Counted from the first letter of the stretch, positions 21,378-35,159 are shown. The stretch: 64,000 nucleotides of DNA from Quillaja saponaria (GCA_029379385.1 CM055613.1:17998001-18062000); one strand, 5' to 3'. Notes: generated from the sequence alone by a model not told the origin. Made by a program: numbers and translations.

Positions 21378-23794
21378 CTACTAGAAAACAATTGTTTAGT
21401 TACGGATTAACACCATTGCTATATAGCAATGGAATAATGATAGATATAATATGTCACTATATAGCAATGAAATTATGATATAATTTTCGTTCAAGGAATG
21501 GCCATAAGGCTTGGCTATTTGGACGAAATCGCTTATTTGGTGTGAAAATTAGTGGCACGCAGATATTGCGGTATATTGGCGACATAAACTTTGCTGCTAA
21601 TCCGTCACTAAACTTAGTGATGGAATAATGAAGGAAATTTCATCCTTATATATCATTTTTTTATTATTAAAAAACAAAATTATTTCATTTTGACGGATTT
21701 GCAAGGAAATTATCCGTTGCTAAAAGGAATCTAATTTGAGATGAAATATTTGTCGCTAATCAAGAACCCTGCATTTGCTATAGCCATTTGCGACACGATA
21801 GTGACAGACTGTTTATCGCTAAAAACCACGATTTTACACCTTCTTCTCTAGCTTTCTCCCATTTTTTGCAAAAACACATATCTCTCACCCCTCATTCCGA
21901 CCCAAATACTTTTCTTAGTAACTTTTTTTTTCCTTGGTGGCGGAGGAGTAAAGTAGATCTATGGTACTATCGACTGCCGACCAAGAATCTATAAGTGTGG
22001 TGAAAAGATTCAAAAGAAAATTTTATTTTCCAATTCATCGTTTGATATTTTCATTAGTTGAGAAAGATTATATTGCCCTCTTTAATGATAATAATAATAA
22101 TTAAAAAAAAGATTATATTGTCCAAACTGAAACTCATACTTAGTTCTATTGAAAAAAGTTATTTTGGTTAATGTAAGAGGGAAAAAAATTATAATAGGGA
22201 TGTAAAATTATGCTTCTTTTATATTTACTGTCTTATCTTAGTTTTTCTTTTCTTCACTTAAAACATATAGAAAATTTTCGTTTATTGAGTAGGTAAATCT
22301 AAACTTAACATATGACAAATTTATTCTTCATTTTCTTTTCTACTATGATTACCAATAAAGGACAGGATTTGATTTCAGTTTTGTTTATAAACAAGCAAGG
22401 TTCAAAGTTTATGCAAATCCATGTACATATACATGTTAAAATAAAATTAAAAATCCAAGGAGTGGTTTTGAAAAATATAATTGTAGGCTTTGGTTTTTTG
22501 TTTAAAGAAACCGTTATGAAAAAAATTGTGGGCGATGATTCATAGAAAACTAATAAACTGATATCTTTATACATAATTAGATCATATATGGGATAAATAT
22601 TAAATTTGTTTGAACTTTATTGCTATCCTATGGTGCAAACAAAGCATCGAAGCATATATGCTTTGTTTCAATTAGGAATATCTCTGTGACTTTTGTATTT
22701 TGCCCATGTTTTCATAGAAGAATAGAGAAATATGAACTTGATTTGTATCTATGCATCAAGAATGATGAACTTTTAATGAAGATTCTAGATCCAGGCATAT
22801 TATCTTTGGTCATTATTGATGTGTTTGTAGCAGAAATTGTTGAGGATCAGGAACATTTATAATGCATACACATATGTTTCTTATATTAATTCATCACGTG
22901 TTATTTGATTTTTCACTTAATTATATCTTTAAAATGCTAGTAAATGTGTTTAGATATATAAAGGAAGCATGGGATCTACAAAGGACAGCATAAGAATAAG
23001 CTTTGAGATTGTAAGATTTGAGAAAATAAAAAAGATTAGAAATTTTGTATTCCTTTTGTTATCATTTAGTTCATTTATTTTGTATGATTATTTATATGTA
23101 ATGGTAAGTTATAATTCATTTAATAGAAGATGCATTATTTCATTTTAGTTTATTATGTCTTTGACCTTTCTTATTTTTTTAATTTTTTTTAATAAAAAGT
23201 TGAGCAACCATGAGGTTTGTAGGTTTTTACCATTGCTACAAAATTGAATAATCTTAATTAAGCAACAAATTTATGACAGAATTGAAAGTTCTTAATACCA
23301 AAATTTGTGATGGATTTGCGACAAATTTGTAATGGAATTAATGATCTTAGTTAGAGATGAATTTGCAATAGATTTGCCACGAAATTGAAAGTTTTTAGTA
23401 TTAAAATTTGAGATAGATTGGTGACGAAATTAATAATCTTAATTAGCGATGGATTTGAGACATAATTGAAAGTTATCAACATCAAATTTTACAACAGATT
23501 TGTGATAGATTGACAAGTTCGAATGATTTTAATTAGCAACGGATTTGTCATAGATTTGAAAATTCTCAATTTTAAGATTTGTGATGATTTGTGATGGAAT
23601 TTGTTATCACAAGTTAACGATGGTCATGTTGATTTTTTTGCAAAGGATTTGCAATGGCATATGAATGTTTTTGTCACTATTTATGTATTAACGGATTAGC
23701 AACATAATTAATTCAGTCATAAATTTGCCTACAAGAAATTTTCGACCGACATAATCCATCACAATTATCCGTGACAGTTTTTTCTATAATACTA
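21378..23794. mobile_element. Probable non-autonomous CACTA-like element
   Basis: The left end reads CTACTAGAAAACAATTG. The right end, read from the other strand, is CTAGTATTATAGAAAAAACTG, an imperfect inverted match of the CACTA terminal type. Between them, both subterminal zones are packed with variants of 'tttgcgacggatttgcaa' and 'gtgatggatttg', most densely at 23260-23760 with a spacing of about 60 bases. Such subterminal repeats are transposase-binding sites in this superfamily. No transposase domain is seen inside. A 77-codon frame at 22312-22545 and an 80-codon frame at 22620-22862 have no recognised motif. A target duplication could not be confirmed. Confidence 0.5.
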
Positions 23795-24940
23795 GAGTTA
23801 TGGAGAAGGAGGATGGATTTGTTCACCTTGATAAAATTAATCATTATAAGTTTGAAAAATCTTGAACAGTAATTATGTTTCTCCAGTCTACACTGTGGTA
23901 GAGCTTAATGTTTAAAACTAAAATTTATGTTGCAAATTTTTTTCTTTTCTTTTTCTTTTTCAATAACTTTGAAGAGACCTCAAGTTTCTCTCAATGCATC
24001 TTCATAGCAGCAACAGTAAGAACTGGCTAAAATTCAAAACATTCAATTGTACAGGTTTGTTGAATTTCTTATAACCAAACTTCACAGTATTTACTTCTGT
24101 TTTAATAGATGGGAATCTGCTATATTCCTTTCTATAGATTTGTACATTAATTTAATTTTTATAGATTTCCTTGTTAACTTCAATAATTTTTGCAAATATT
24201 AAAAAAGAAGAAGATAATAAGGCATCTAAAGTATTTGTAATATTTTTTCAAAAATAGGAAAAAAAAGAAAAAAACAAACAAACCCTTAAATTTTTATTTT
24301 TTCTTTTGGTTTTCCATGAACATACCCATATTCTTTGGATGTGAGCTTAATCTAGTTTGAGATTCATGACTTCCCCAAACCTCAATTTTTCATTTTAATG
24401 GTACAATAAATTTTATTTTTTATTATGAGAATAAATAAAACAATAAAATTTTAATTTTTATAGTCTTTAATTAGGTACTACTTATAATTAATATTTAAGA
24501 GGTTAAAATTACTTATATTTATTCTTACAACCAAACACAATTAATTTTAATATTTCTATCCTTAATATATATTTTTTGAGAGGATATACTAATAGAATTT
24601 AATCCCCGTATCTTTACTTTAGATAAAACTATTTTTTTTTTTTTTTTTTACAGACATATCTTATATACTTATTAAAAGAATCAAGGAAAGAGATTCAACC
24701 TTTCTATTTATCAAAAATATTTTACATATACACATAAAATTTAATTTTTATTAAATATTAATATATTTTTTTTTAACTCTTATTCAAAACCTGAATCTAA
24801 GTCAAAATCAACTACTATTCAACATCTTAATATAATAAGAACTCAACTATGATTTAAACTAAAACTTAAGAAAAATCCAAGTGAAACTCAACAACATAGC
24901 TTCTTCAATTACTGAAAAGGATATGAAATAAGTCTATTTC
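23795..24940. other. AT-rich sequence without a gene
   Basis: Poly-T/poly-A runs and short AT repeats. The right part may be the decayed pol portion of the minus-strand copia element that starts near 25900, but no domain could be read. Confidence 0.3.
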
Positions 24941-24949
24941 AAAGACTTA

Positions 24950-25844
24950 TCAGGTGACAATCATAACTCTTTTCTTCATTGAATAAGAGTTTCTTCTTTT
25001 TGAACATTCATTTTTCACATGTCAAAACTTTTAACATTCAAATAATATGATTTTATCTTTCTTTTTATGACATCCATTTTAAATGGCCTTTTAGGTGATA
25101 TTTCCTTCATAAATTTTCTAAAATTTATAGTGTCCAAAGCCTAGATCTTCTTCATTAGTTTTTGATTAATCTCTAGAATCCATAGATTCTTTTGCAGCCA
25201 ATTTGAAAGCAACTCATTTTCCCTTATTATGTTTTGCTTCATATTTCTCCTCATGTTTTTCTTACATTTCGTGAGTGACCAGTTAGCTAAGAAACTTATC
25301 AAGAGTACTATATCTTCATGAAAATATGTTTCTTGAGACTTTGCAATCCATCCATAATGTTTACAAATTTGGAAAACATTTATGAGATCGTTTCATCATA
25401 ATTCATTCTAAAAGATTCATAGTCATGTATAAGCATATTTACTTTTGATTTCATGACTTGAAAGGTGCATTTGTATGTGACATTGAGTTTATATCATATA
25501 TCATATACAGAGTCATACCCATAGTACCTATTAAATTCATTTACATCTAATGCACAAAAAAGTAAGTTCATAACTTCTATATTAAGTTGTGTTCTTTTTT
25601 TTTTTCTTTTTTATCTATCAGTATCATAACATTTACTTATTTCTTTAGGGACAGATTTTCTTTCTATAGTTTTTTTGGGCAGATAGCCATCGTTAATAAT
25701 CGCATCCCATATATCAAAATCAATGACTTGAACAAAAATACTTAAATTTTTTTGAATACCAAATTTGGATGAGAAAGAATTGTGGTCAAAAGGATTGACC
25801 TTCAACAAATAAGACTTTAAGGTTTGCCATTTAAAACGAATCAC
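24950..25844 (-). pseudogene. Ty1/copia gag (UBN2-type) relic
   Basis: From the 25844 side, a 77-codon open frame contains V-I-D-F-D-I-W-D-A-I-I-N-D-G-Y, the start of the copia gag (DUF4219/UBN2) fold. Further on the minus strand, with stops and shifts, come F-C-A-L-D-V-N-E-F-N-R, V-T-Y-K-C-T-F-Q-V-M-K-S-K-V-N-M-L, H-D-Y-E-S-F-R-M-N-Y-D-E-T-I and M-F-S-K-F-V-N-I-M-D-G-L-Q-S-L. These are the conserved blocks of Retrotran_gag_2. A primer-binding site and LTR lie immediately upstream, at 25888 onward. The gag is decayed and not functional. Confidence 0.8.
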
Positions 25845-25887
25845 AATGTTTTGTAAAACATATTTGAAAAATATAGTATTGTGACAT

Positions 25888-25899
25888 ACTCTGATACCA
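25888..25899 (-). promoter_or_regulatory. Primer-binding site (tRNA-iMet type) of minus-strand copia element
   Basis: On the minus strand this reads TGGTATCAGAGT, the complement of the 3' end of initiator-Met tRNA with one change, two bases after the LTR end TGTTGG/CCAACA at 25902. Confidence 0.8.
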
Positions 25900-25901
25900 A
25901 T

Positions 25902-25935
25902 TGTTGGCCTAAGAATGGAAAACTAGAAGGAGTGA
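25902..25935 (-). mobile_element. Copia LTR, part next to the primer site (interrupted by CACTA)
   Basis: LTR terminus TGTTGG at 25902 (CCAACA on the element's own strand). The LTR is broken after 34 bases by the CACTA insertion and resumes at 35829. Confidence 0.7.
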
Positions 25936-26220
25936 CACTACAAGAAAACTGTTTTCTACTGACCAACTTATCGACTAACCACATAATTTTTATACATTAC
26001 TGACCAACAGTTGATCAGTTAATTGGCAGGAATAAATTTTTGTTTGGCAGGAGGATTATCGACTAACCTTAGTTGGTCGGTATTAATTTTTGTAATAACA
26101 CCGACTGACTACCTACCATCGACTAACTAGTTGGTTAGTAAAAATATTTACCCATTTGGTGTTTAAAAGCATTGTTTAGTTTTTGGTTTTTTTTTTACTT
26201 ACCAACCTTCATGGTTGGTT
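25936..26220 (+). repeat. Left subterminal repeats of the CACTA element
   Basis: Multiple direct and inverted copies of 'ttggtcggtaa'/'taccaaccaact'-like words. They mirror those at 35500-35800 and are probable transposase-binding sites. Confidence 0.75.
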
Positions 26221-29076
26221 GATGATTTCTTAATATCTAGCCTTAAATCTTCTTTTCCCAATAGTACGCTCTTTTTTCCCTAGCTTTGTGTTTCCTTTCT
26301 TTCTCACTGATAAATTGAGCAATTGGAGAAAACAAATAGGTAATCTCCCAAACAAGTAACCCCCCATCAAGAGATATACTAAATTTCTATACTGTGCTTG
26401 TTTAATGTTCTTGATTTGGCATTGATTCTGTGATATCTTCTGAGAATGTTCGTTTTGCTTTTGCCTTGCGCTTCTTTTGGTGTCAATTAGAGAAATAGTA
26501 GCACACAGTTCTTGAGGTATATATATCCTTGGCTATATAATGCAGTGGAAATGGTTTTGATAGATTCAGAGACTTATTGGCTAGAAAAGTTTGTTTTCTT
26601 TTATCTCATTACACATTTTAATACTTAAAACTTAAAAGAATAACTTTCCATTTTACATTATTGTAATGGTTTCCAAATGTTTGTGAGTGTGTAGACTTTG
26701 GTAAATGTTGGGTTGATTTGGCAAAACTGAAGTGGATGCATTCCTTATGACATGAATGCCATTATCAGGAAGGTAAGCATTCCTAAACTTTGATTGTTTA
26801 TCCTTCAACCACTTTTATTATTTCCTCTCAAGTTGGGTGACCTTTTCTATGCTTTCTTCTACTTTCCAGGAAACTTCCTTTGCTTTTCACCTTTATTTTG
26901 AGGGCAAAAAAATATTGCCTAAACTTTATAAAGATGAATAGGCATGTTAGGAGTGCTTTTAGACTTTTGCTTTGGTCCACAGGTCTTGCATCTTGGAAGC
27001 CACCACTTACATAATTATTATTATAATTTTATGATAATTGCAAAATGTTTTACCTACCACTATGGTTGATATTTCCCTTTTTGACTAATTTATAAATACA
27101 GATGAGTAGGCACTTAGTGTATATATGGTTATTGATATTAAAGGATATTCTACTTGTGAAAACTTATACTAAAATAGGATATGGTGGTTGAAATTCAAAC
27201 ATGAGACAACTGATATTCAAATGATCATATGCTCTACATGTGTAATATGAAGTTCAAAAAGAGTTGAAGTTAGAAGTGAATGGATGCCTACTTTCTAATA
27301 GATCCTGAATCTTTCAAATATTGGAAAAACAAAAAATATTTATATGGCAGAAAAAAATATGACACTAAGTTATTAATCAATTACAACACTTGAAATATTT
27401 TGCATTTGATTATTCATTGATAGATAACATGTGGCTGTGGATTTTGTGGATCATCAATCAAGACTATTTTTCTTGCTTTTCCTTCCCTTTTCATTTCAAT
27501 CATGACTTATAGTTTTTCTTAGTTCACATCAAATTGTTTGGTTTATTTCAATGAGTAAGTCAAAGATTATGTTAGCTTTATATATATGGATTGGAAGAAA
27601 TGAATGAAAAATGTAGTAGTATTATTCTTATGATGTTAGCTGCAATAGATAAACATGGATTTTATGTTAATTTTCAAATTTTATATTCCTTGAAACATTC
27701 TAATAAACTCCTTTTTTTCACTAGTGAAGGAATTGAATATTGTGGCAAAACTAAAACAAGAGGTATTGGATTGTATAAAAATGGACCAAGTGATAAGAAT
27801 TGTTCTTGTTAAAGAAGCTGGTGTAGTAAGATGTGGACAACTAGATGCATTATTGATCTTGTAGAAAGCGAAAGCTTATCTTATCATATTCTTTGATTTT
27901 TTTTTTCTTATCTAGCTGCATTGAAAACAATTTACTACATTTTTGTTTTTATAAAGCACTAGGTAATAGGCTAGCAAAAACTCATTAAAGTATGTATTTT
28001 GAATATTGTTATGTACCCATGTATACTATATTGAGTACAACAGCCTCACTTACATTCTAATGTATTTTTCTTATTTTAGCACAACTTTGTTTGTGTCTGT
28101 CACATGGTATGTTAAATATTTTCATATTTTCTTTAAAAAATGCTTGTAATTTGAAATAAATATAATTATATAAAAAAATGCATACATTTGCTTACCATTT
28201 GCAATTAATACTCTTCCATTCTCCAATGGGTTTTCTTTGCTTTATAGTTTCTTCCATTTGTAAAGTATGTGAAACAAAGTTTGAAGGCCATTTCCATTAG
28301 AGTCACATAAAGGATATTCTCCACTTGATTTCAAAAATCCTTTGCCATCTCTTACTACTCGTAGTTTTTTCTTTTTGCAGTATTAATTTTCATCTTCGTG
28401 AACAAAAAAATACCAGCCTCTTTGCCTAAAGCTTTTGGTGCCATTGCTACTCTATATTGCTAGTTGTAAGTCAAGAAATAAGGCTTCATCTCTAAAGCTA
28501 TAGATCAAAGAAAAAAGGATAGCAAAAAGGAGCTAAGAGATTTTTGTTAATGATTAATAAGATTCATATTACTAATAGTTTAGTATTATAAGTTTCTGAT
28601 TCGTGCATACTTTTATTCTTATTGTTGATTGAAATTGAGACAATGATATGTTGGCTTTGCTGTCTTTCTCTACAATGAATAATGTTTGTCCTTTCTGAAC
28701 AAAAACACAAGTCTATCACCTAGATCAACAGCTTCTAGCCATGTTTATGTCTAAATAGATATTAGCTCTTTACTTTTTTTTTAAAATTTCCTTATCTATG
28801 TTATTTAATTTGAAGAATTGCCGGGTGACACATAATTTTTTATTTTTTAAAATTATTTTATTTAATTTGAATAGTCATACTATGATACCCCACTAATAAG
28901 TGATTAGTATAGTGGAGTTGATCGACTTTAATCTTTATTTTTTCTTTTTAATGTTTGTTAGTACTTAGATTTTGCATTTTCTTTTTACTATTTTCATTTA
29001 GAATTCTATTAGAGACAACTTTCATTAATAAGCACATGAAATTAATATAATTATAAAATTTCCATGAGCAGAAAAC
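26221..29076. other. CACTA 5' non-coding interior
   Basis: Long AT-rich region between the terminal repeats and the transposase start. 26225-26360 resembles a leader exon followed by intron-like sequence. A 73-codon frame at 27591-27812 has no recognised motif. No captured host gene could be identified. Confidence 0.4.
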
Positions 29077-31640
29077 ATGGAAGAAGATCATACTTGGTTT
29101 AAATTTGAGAATTATAGGGTTATAGATAAGTTTATGTATAATGTAAATAAGTTAATTGACTTGGCATATAGTCATCTGAGAATTGTGAATAATAATAATA
29201 CAATTCGGTGCCCTTGTCTTGCTTGTAAGAATAAAAGGTGGATGTCTTGTGATAAAGTGACTGTTCACTTGTATAAAAAGGGTTTCTTAAAAAACTACAA
29301 GTGGTGGACTTTACATAGAAAAAGGCAAGGAGTGGTTAGAAGAAAGTTCAAATGACCAAGAAGTTGATATCGAAAATTCAAGTAATTATTATGCTGACAT
29401 GGTTATGCATGCTGTTAGTCCAGATTTTAATTGGGATGAGGAGATTCGAGTTCCTGGGGGAGCCGAATCCTAATGCAAAAAGTTTTTTTAAGTTGTTGCA
29501 AAATACTGACAAGTAGTTATGGTAAGGTTGCAACTAGCATACTTGGTTATCAGTAGTAACACAACTACTGAACTGTAAATCAGAGTTCAACATGAGTGAA
29601 AACTGCTATGATTGGATTATTTTAGCTATTAAGAGTATGTTGCTTAAAGGATGAGAAGTTGCTTGAAAATTTTTATAGATCCAAGAAATTAGGACTTGAA
29701 TATGAGAAGATACATGCATGTCCCAACAATTGTATGCTCTACTATGGCAAATCATATAATATATTGTAAGAATGTCTTGTATGTAGGCATTTGAGATATC
29801 AACCCAAGACCTGAATAAGTAAGAAGGATGTCCCTTACAAGACATTACTTCACTTTTCACTTGTAAAGAGGCTACAAAGACTATATATGTCAAAAACAAA
29901 GGCTCAACATATGACATAGCATGATCAAAGACGTGCTACTTATCTAATAATTCATCCAAGTGATGGTGAGGCATGGAAACACTTCAATGAAAATTATCCG
30001 TCGTTCTTGGAAGATCCAAGAAATGTTAGATTGGGTCTTTCCACATATAGGTTTTGTCCATTTGGGCCTTTATCAAGTAATCACTTTATTTGACACGTTT
30101 TTGTTACTCCTTATAACTTGCCTCCTGATATGTGTATGAAGGAGCCATATTTATTTGACACACTTGTCATTCCTAAGTCAAAATCACCTAATCAAAATAT
30201 GGATATCTACTTGAGACCTCTTATTAATGACTTGAAAAAGGGGTGAATACTTATGATGCTTATCGAGATCAAAATTTTATAATGAAAGTTGCACTTATGT
30301 GGACCATTAGTGACTTCCTTGCGTAAGGAATACTATCAGGGTGGAGTACATATGGAAACTTAGCATGTCTATATTGTATGGAATGAACTTAATTCTTTTG
30401 CCTACCTCACAGTAGTAAGTCGTGTTAGTTTGATTGTCACAGTCAATTCTTGCCTAGTTGATCATCTCTTTCGACGACAAAGAGATAAATTTAGAAAGGG
30501 AATAATAAAGAAATGTTTACCATCACCACGATTTTCAGGGGAAGAAGTGTGGAATCGTCTTTCTGAGCATAGTCAAATCACTTTTGGTAAAGCATTTGGC
30601 AGAAAAAACAAGTTCAAGATTTAAGAAAGAACATCATTGGGCAAAAATAAGTATATTTTAGGAATTGCCTTATTTGTCAACTAATCTTATTCCACACAAT
30701 TCTGGATGTAATGCACATTTAGAAAAACATATTCGATAATGTTTTCGATATTGTGATAAATATGAAAGGCAAGACAAAAGACAATTCGAGTTGAAATTAA
30801 AGGAATGTAATGGGAAAATTGTTATACCATAAGCTTCTTATAGCTTGTCAAAACTTTAATTGAAGGAAGTGTGTGAATGGATAAAAGACTTGAGGCTCCC
30901 TGATGGGTATGCTTCAAATCTAGCTCATTGTGTGAACATGGATGATTGTAAGTTGTACAGGATGAAAAGTCATGATTGTCACATATTCATGCAAAGACTA
31001 ATTCAGATTACATTTTGCGATTACTTAACGAAAAGGGCATAAGAAACACTTATAGAGCTTAGTAACCTTTTTTAGAGATTTATATACTACTGAATTACGT
31101 GTAGAGCATATGAAGATGCTTGAAAAAAATATTGTTGTTACTCTGTGCAAGTTGGAGAAGATATTAATTTGTGGTTTCTTTGATTCAATGAAACATTTAA
31201 CTACATTTACCTTATGAAGCTAAAGTGGGTGGGTCTATACAGTATCATTGGATGTATCCATTTGAAAGGTAATTTTTTTTTCCCTAAATTTGATTCATTT
31301 AGATTTATTCTATTTCATTATTAAATAGTTTGTTTATAGGATGATGTTGAATTTAAAGAAAAAAGGTCAGAACAAGGCTTGTGTCAAAGGTTCTATATAT
31401 GAGGCCTATGCATTGCAATTTCAAATTTTTGTGCAATGTATTTTGAGCAAAACATTCAAACGAAGTTAAATTGAGTCTCTTGTCAAGATGATAGAGGAGA
31501 TGTGGATTCCAATGAATGCTTCTTTGTTTTTTGTCAGCCAAGTTATGCATTTGAATTTCATATGAATAGATCTCTTACTAATGATTAGCTTAAAGCAACA
31601 ACAGTAGAAATTAAGTCATATATATTGTAAGTTGTTCAAA
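29077..31640 (+). pseudogene. TNP2-like CACTA transposase (decayed)
   Basis: The open frame 29077-29355 gives the Transpos_assoc domain: R-C-P-C-L-A-C-K-N-K and, after it, V-H-L-Y-K-K-G-F. From 29640 to 30240, in shifting frames, the core TNP2 blocks follow: K-K-L-G-L-E-Y-E-K-I-H-A-C-P-N-N-C with a second C-L-V-C, then H-P-S-D-G-E-A-W-K-H-F, D-P-R-N-V-R-L-G-L, Y-N-L-P-P-D-M-C-M-K and D-I-Y-L-R-P-L-I. Next come T-Y-D-A-Y-R-D-Q-N-F near 30250 and G-W-S-T-Y-G-N-L-A-C near 30345, then L-P-D-G-Y-A-S-N-L and M-K-S-H-D-C-H near 30895-30985. The DUF4218-like part (F-F-D-S-M-K-H-L, I-Q-Y-H-W-M-Y-P-F-E-R) lies near 31180-31270. Stops and frameshifts are frequent, so no active transposase is made. It would have bound the element ends and cut at the CACTA termini. 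Confidence 0.88.
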
Positions 31641-31903
31641 TCCTATTTAACTTTAGACATGTAACAATAGCTTTTACCAAGTAGACAAATAACTCATTTT
31701 TTTATGTAATGAAAATTAATCATTCTCATCAAAGAATATCGATGGAGCAACCTAATCTTTCTGATGACCAAATTCAAAAGTTAGTTGAGATTAACTTTTA
31801 AAATTGGTTTCAACAACAAGTTAGTTGTCATAAAATCAAGTATTTGTTTGTTTGGAGTGTGCGATAGGTTATTGAATTATTTATTCTTCTAGGTGAAGGT
31901 CCA

Positions 31904-32104
31904 ATGGAAGAATTGAATCTTAATGATATAAATGTGCCTAGATTTTCAGAAGTTGATCATTTAGATGACGATGAAGGTGAAGAAGAATATGCAAAACTTG
32001 ATGAATGGGAAGATGATGATGAAGCTGATAATGTTGAATTTGATGTGGATGATAAAGAAGTTGGTTTTGAATATGATGACAACAATAATATGGAAGATGA
32101 TTAG
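31904..32104 (+). pseudogene. Acidic C-terminal exon within the CACTA element
   Basis: A 66-codon open frame, strongly acidic (runs of D and E, for example DDDEADNVEFDVDDKE), following the TNP2-like gene on the same strand. Acidic tails are common at the C-terminus of CACTA transposases. It is probably the last exon of the TNP2-like gene, though no splice junction is proven. A related short acidic stretch ending in a stop lies at 35160-35268. Confidence 0.45.
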
Positions 32105-32469
32105 AATATCTTGTATATGATTTGTTTATATTGCAAAACTTTATATTCAATATAGCTTATTGTTTACTATTTTCACTTGTATGTAATTCTTTTTTAAATG
32201 TATATGCTTTTTTTTTAATGAATATTCTTATTATACAAGATATCAACCATAGTTCGTAGTATTCACGGGTCTAGCTCCAAATCATTTGCTGCTATTTGTA
32301 TTACTCTTAATCAGTTAGATAATGACACACCTATATCGTGACTGTGTGGTTAGACCAGGAGTTATAGATTCGTCAGAAAGTCCACTAGATAAAAGTAACT
32401 TATACTTTTTGTAAGTGAATTATTGCAAATATGTTAGTAAATCATTATTTTTTTTATATACATGTAGAT

Positions 32470-33860
32470 ACACCTAAAGTTAACTCTTTAACTAAAGTTC
32501 CAGTCATTGATCCTAGAGAACCTGATAGGGTAGTGTATTCTTGGAACCCCCTTTTGCAGACCCGAGTGATCGTTAGTTGATAAAAACTATCAGTACTGAG
32601 TACATATTTTTTACACTATTAATATTAAATATAGTTACTTATTAGTATCATATCAATATCTTAAAATCTTAACACTTTGTTAATATTTTTAGTGAATTTG
32701 ATGATGGTAGAACTGTTAGGACCATCTTGACTATTGTTTGTTATCATATGCTAGGATCATATCCAACTTAGTCAAAATTTCTAGAGGGAGCAAAAGATTT
32801 ATATTTTCGACAGTTTCTTGTAATTGCTTATATAGAATGAAGTAATTAATAGTAGTTATGTCTATGTTTTCTCGATATGTAGTAATAATTAAATGTTTTG
32901 TTAAATTGCAGGCCTATTATAGGTTTGAAAAAGAGAAAGAGAAGATAGATTCTAAAGCAGTGTTCAATCTTATAGCTACACTGAAGATGACTTAGCAATG
33001 CTAAGGATGGATGCCATCTTGGATGACATGTTAAAGTGCTAAGGATGGATGCCATCTTAGATGAAAGCATAAAATTGGATAGGGCTCCTTCATATTTGGG
33101 GCTTGAATGAATGGAAAATAGTTTCAGAAATAGAGACGCAAGACATGCTGGAGAATCCATTTCAGTATTACAACATAAAGCAAAAATGGTAATATTTCTT
33201 TTACAAGACATTATTGTTTTAAAAGCTAGGTATGTAATGTTAACATTTTACATTGGAATGATTTTTTAGAGAAAGAAATCTGGATAGAAACCAGTCCCTT
33301 AAAAATTTACAAAGGCATCCACAAGAAAACTCATACTGGGGAGTTTGTGAACGACAAGTCAAGAATCATTTATATTAGTTTTTTTATTCAATAAGTTCCA
33401 AAATCTATTTTATATATTTATATGATGAAACTGTGTTAATATTTTTGTATTTGGATTTGTAGGAAAAGTACATGTGCTTAATAAGTTGAAAAATGTAGGG
33501 AAGATATTGTTGGTCATCCTGAATTTGATTCATGAACTTTGGACAAAAGTGACTGGGGGAGTGTCAAAAGGAGAAAAAATATACAAGTGTGGAATGGCCA
33601 AATCGCCCAGAGTTCTATTCAGAGATCTAGCTGGTACTTCCTGTTCATCGCATCCTCTACAGCCACATCGCAGCGTGAAAATGAGATGACACTGAGATTC
33701 ATTTCCTAAAGAATGAGTTAAGCACAATAGTCCAAAAAGTAGATGAAATGAAAAATGAAATGAAAAGTGAAATGAAAACTCTTATGCAAGTTTTGGTAGC
33801 AAAACTAGGTGTAGACATTAATGTTCTTATGCCATCATCATCAATAAGTGTCGTTTTCTT
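32470..33860 (+). pseudogene. Ptta/En/Spm-type plant transposase gene (Transposase_24-like), decayed
   Basis: Coherent fragments on the plus strand are R-T-I-L-T-I-V-C-Y-H-M-L-G-S-Y-P-T and E-G-A-K-D-L-Y-F-R-Q-F-L (near 32705-32820), F-E-K-E-K-E-K-I near 32920, G-I-H-K-K-T-H-T with F-V-N-D-K-S (near 33310-33360), then E-L-W-T-K-V-T-G-G-V-S-K-G (33535-33575). This is the order of the plant En/Spm Transposase_24 family, the second protein of many plant CACTA elements. A coiled-coil-like tail follows (V-D-E-M-K-N-E-M-K-S-E-M-K, 33725-33790). An open frame at 33474-33690 covers the best-preserved part. Stops and possible introns break the rest. Confidence 0.7.
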
Positions 33861-34219
33861 ATTATCTTTATGAAATGATGCATTACCAGTCATGTATTTC
33901 TTTTTTTGTTTCACTTATGTTTTTGCTTGTTATTATTGAAGCAAATATCATTCATGTCTCATTACCATTGCTATGTAAAATAATCTTTCATGTGATCCAA
34001 CCCATACTCCCACACTTACATTCTCTTTGTAGCAATGCTTTTTATCTTACACTCTTTTGATGGTTGTTTTTATTATGAAGTTAATTTATTAGCCATGCCT
34101 TTCCAATATCTGTTGTATGTTCTGTCTTTCTAATGCTAATGGGAAAAAAAAAAGTGAGCTTAAACTGTTTGTTATAATGGGTGGTTGAATTAGTGAAATG
34201 CCTTTTTTGTTAGTGCATT

Positions 34220-34222
<3 letters not shown>

Positions 34223-34252
<30 letters not shown>
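34223..34252. repeat. Poly(T) tract of 30 bases in the CACTA element
   Basis: Uninterrupted run of T. Within 33870-35150 no coding domain is recognised apart from it. Confidence 0.8.
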
Positions 34253-35159
34253 CAGCTTAGATATCCCTTATTCCTACAAAACATATTGTGCTGTTAGGCT
34301 CATAACCTTTATGCTTTGTTATTACTTTTGGTTGTAGCCTATAGGTATTAGATGACAATTGAAAGTTTAGACATGACAGGTATCATTCCATTTATAGATA
34401 TGGATATGGCCTACTTTAGTGCCCTTCATCCTCATATACAGTAATTGACACTAACTAAAGCAATAAAGATGCTGATATTATATTTACACTAGTTAGATTG
34501 AATATGTTAAACAATAAGGTAAAGAAACATTAAGAAAACTTAAAATGAATAAATTATAATTTGCTTCAACAGCTTAAGGTCGTGATAATGCAAAACAAGT
34601 TGCCACAAGATAGTACTTCTATGTTATTACCTACAAGAAGCTTCTCTTTCATATTATGTGATTTGGCTATTAAATCAGTGCCTTTATTTCTTTTTATTTG
34701 ATGAATAGTTATAAAGATGCCAACTTTTGAATTGTACAAAGTGATGATTATAAAAATCTTCAATTTAGTTTATCATACAAAGCCCAAGCCTAACAACAAA
34801 TATTCCTATTATATATTAAGTACTTGCTCATTGTAAAATATAAGCAATCATCGGCTCATTGTTTGAATGATGAACAAACCTAGCTGTACATATTGAATGC
34901 AATTTAATTGACTATTTGTTTGAACGCATGAAAGATTAGATTATTTTGGAAGAGACAGGGAATGGGGTGTTGTTTATATAGGAGGAAGAAAGAATTAGAA
35001 AATGGAAAGGCTTTCCTCTCCACTAAAATATATAAATGTTGTCTCATATGATTTTTTAGCATAGTCCATTTTTTAGTGGTCAATGCAAGTTTTAATATGA
35101 GGTAATTATATACTCATTATTCTTATTATATGTTAATTTGTTATTTTACTTCAATAGGG

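Noticed and set aside
31938..32150. 70-codon minus-strand frame rich in His and Tyr
   Set aside because: Antisense of the acidic segment at 31904-32104.
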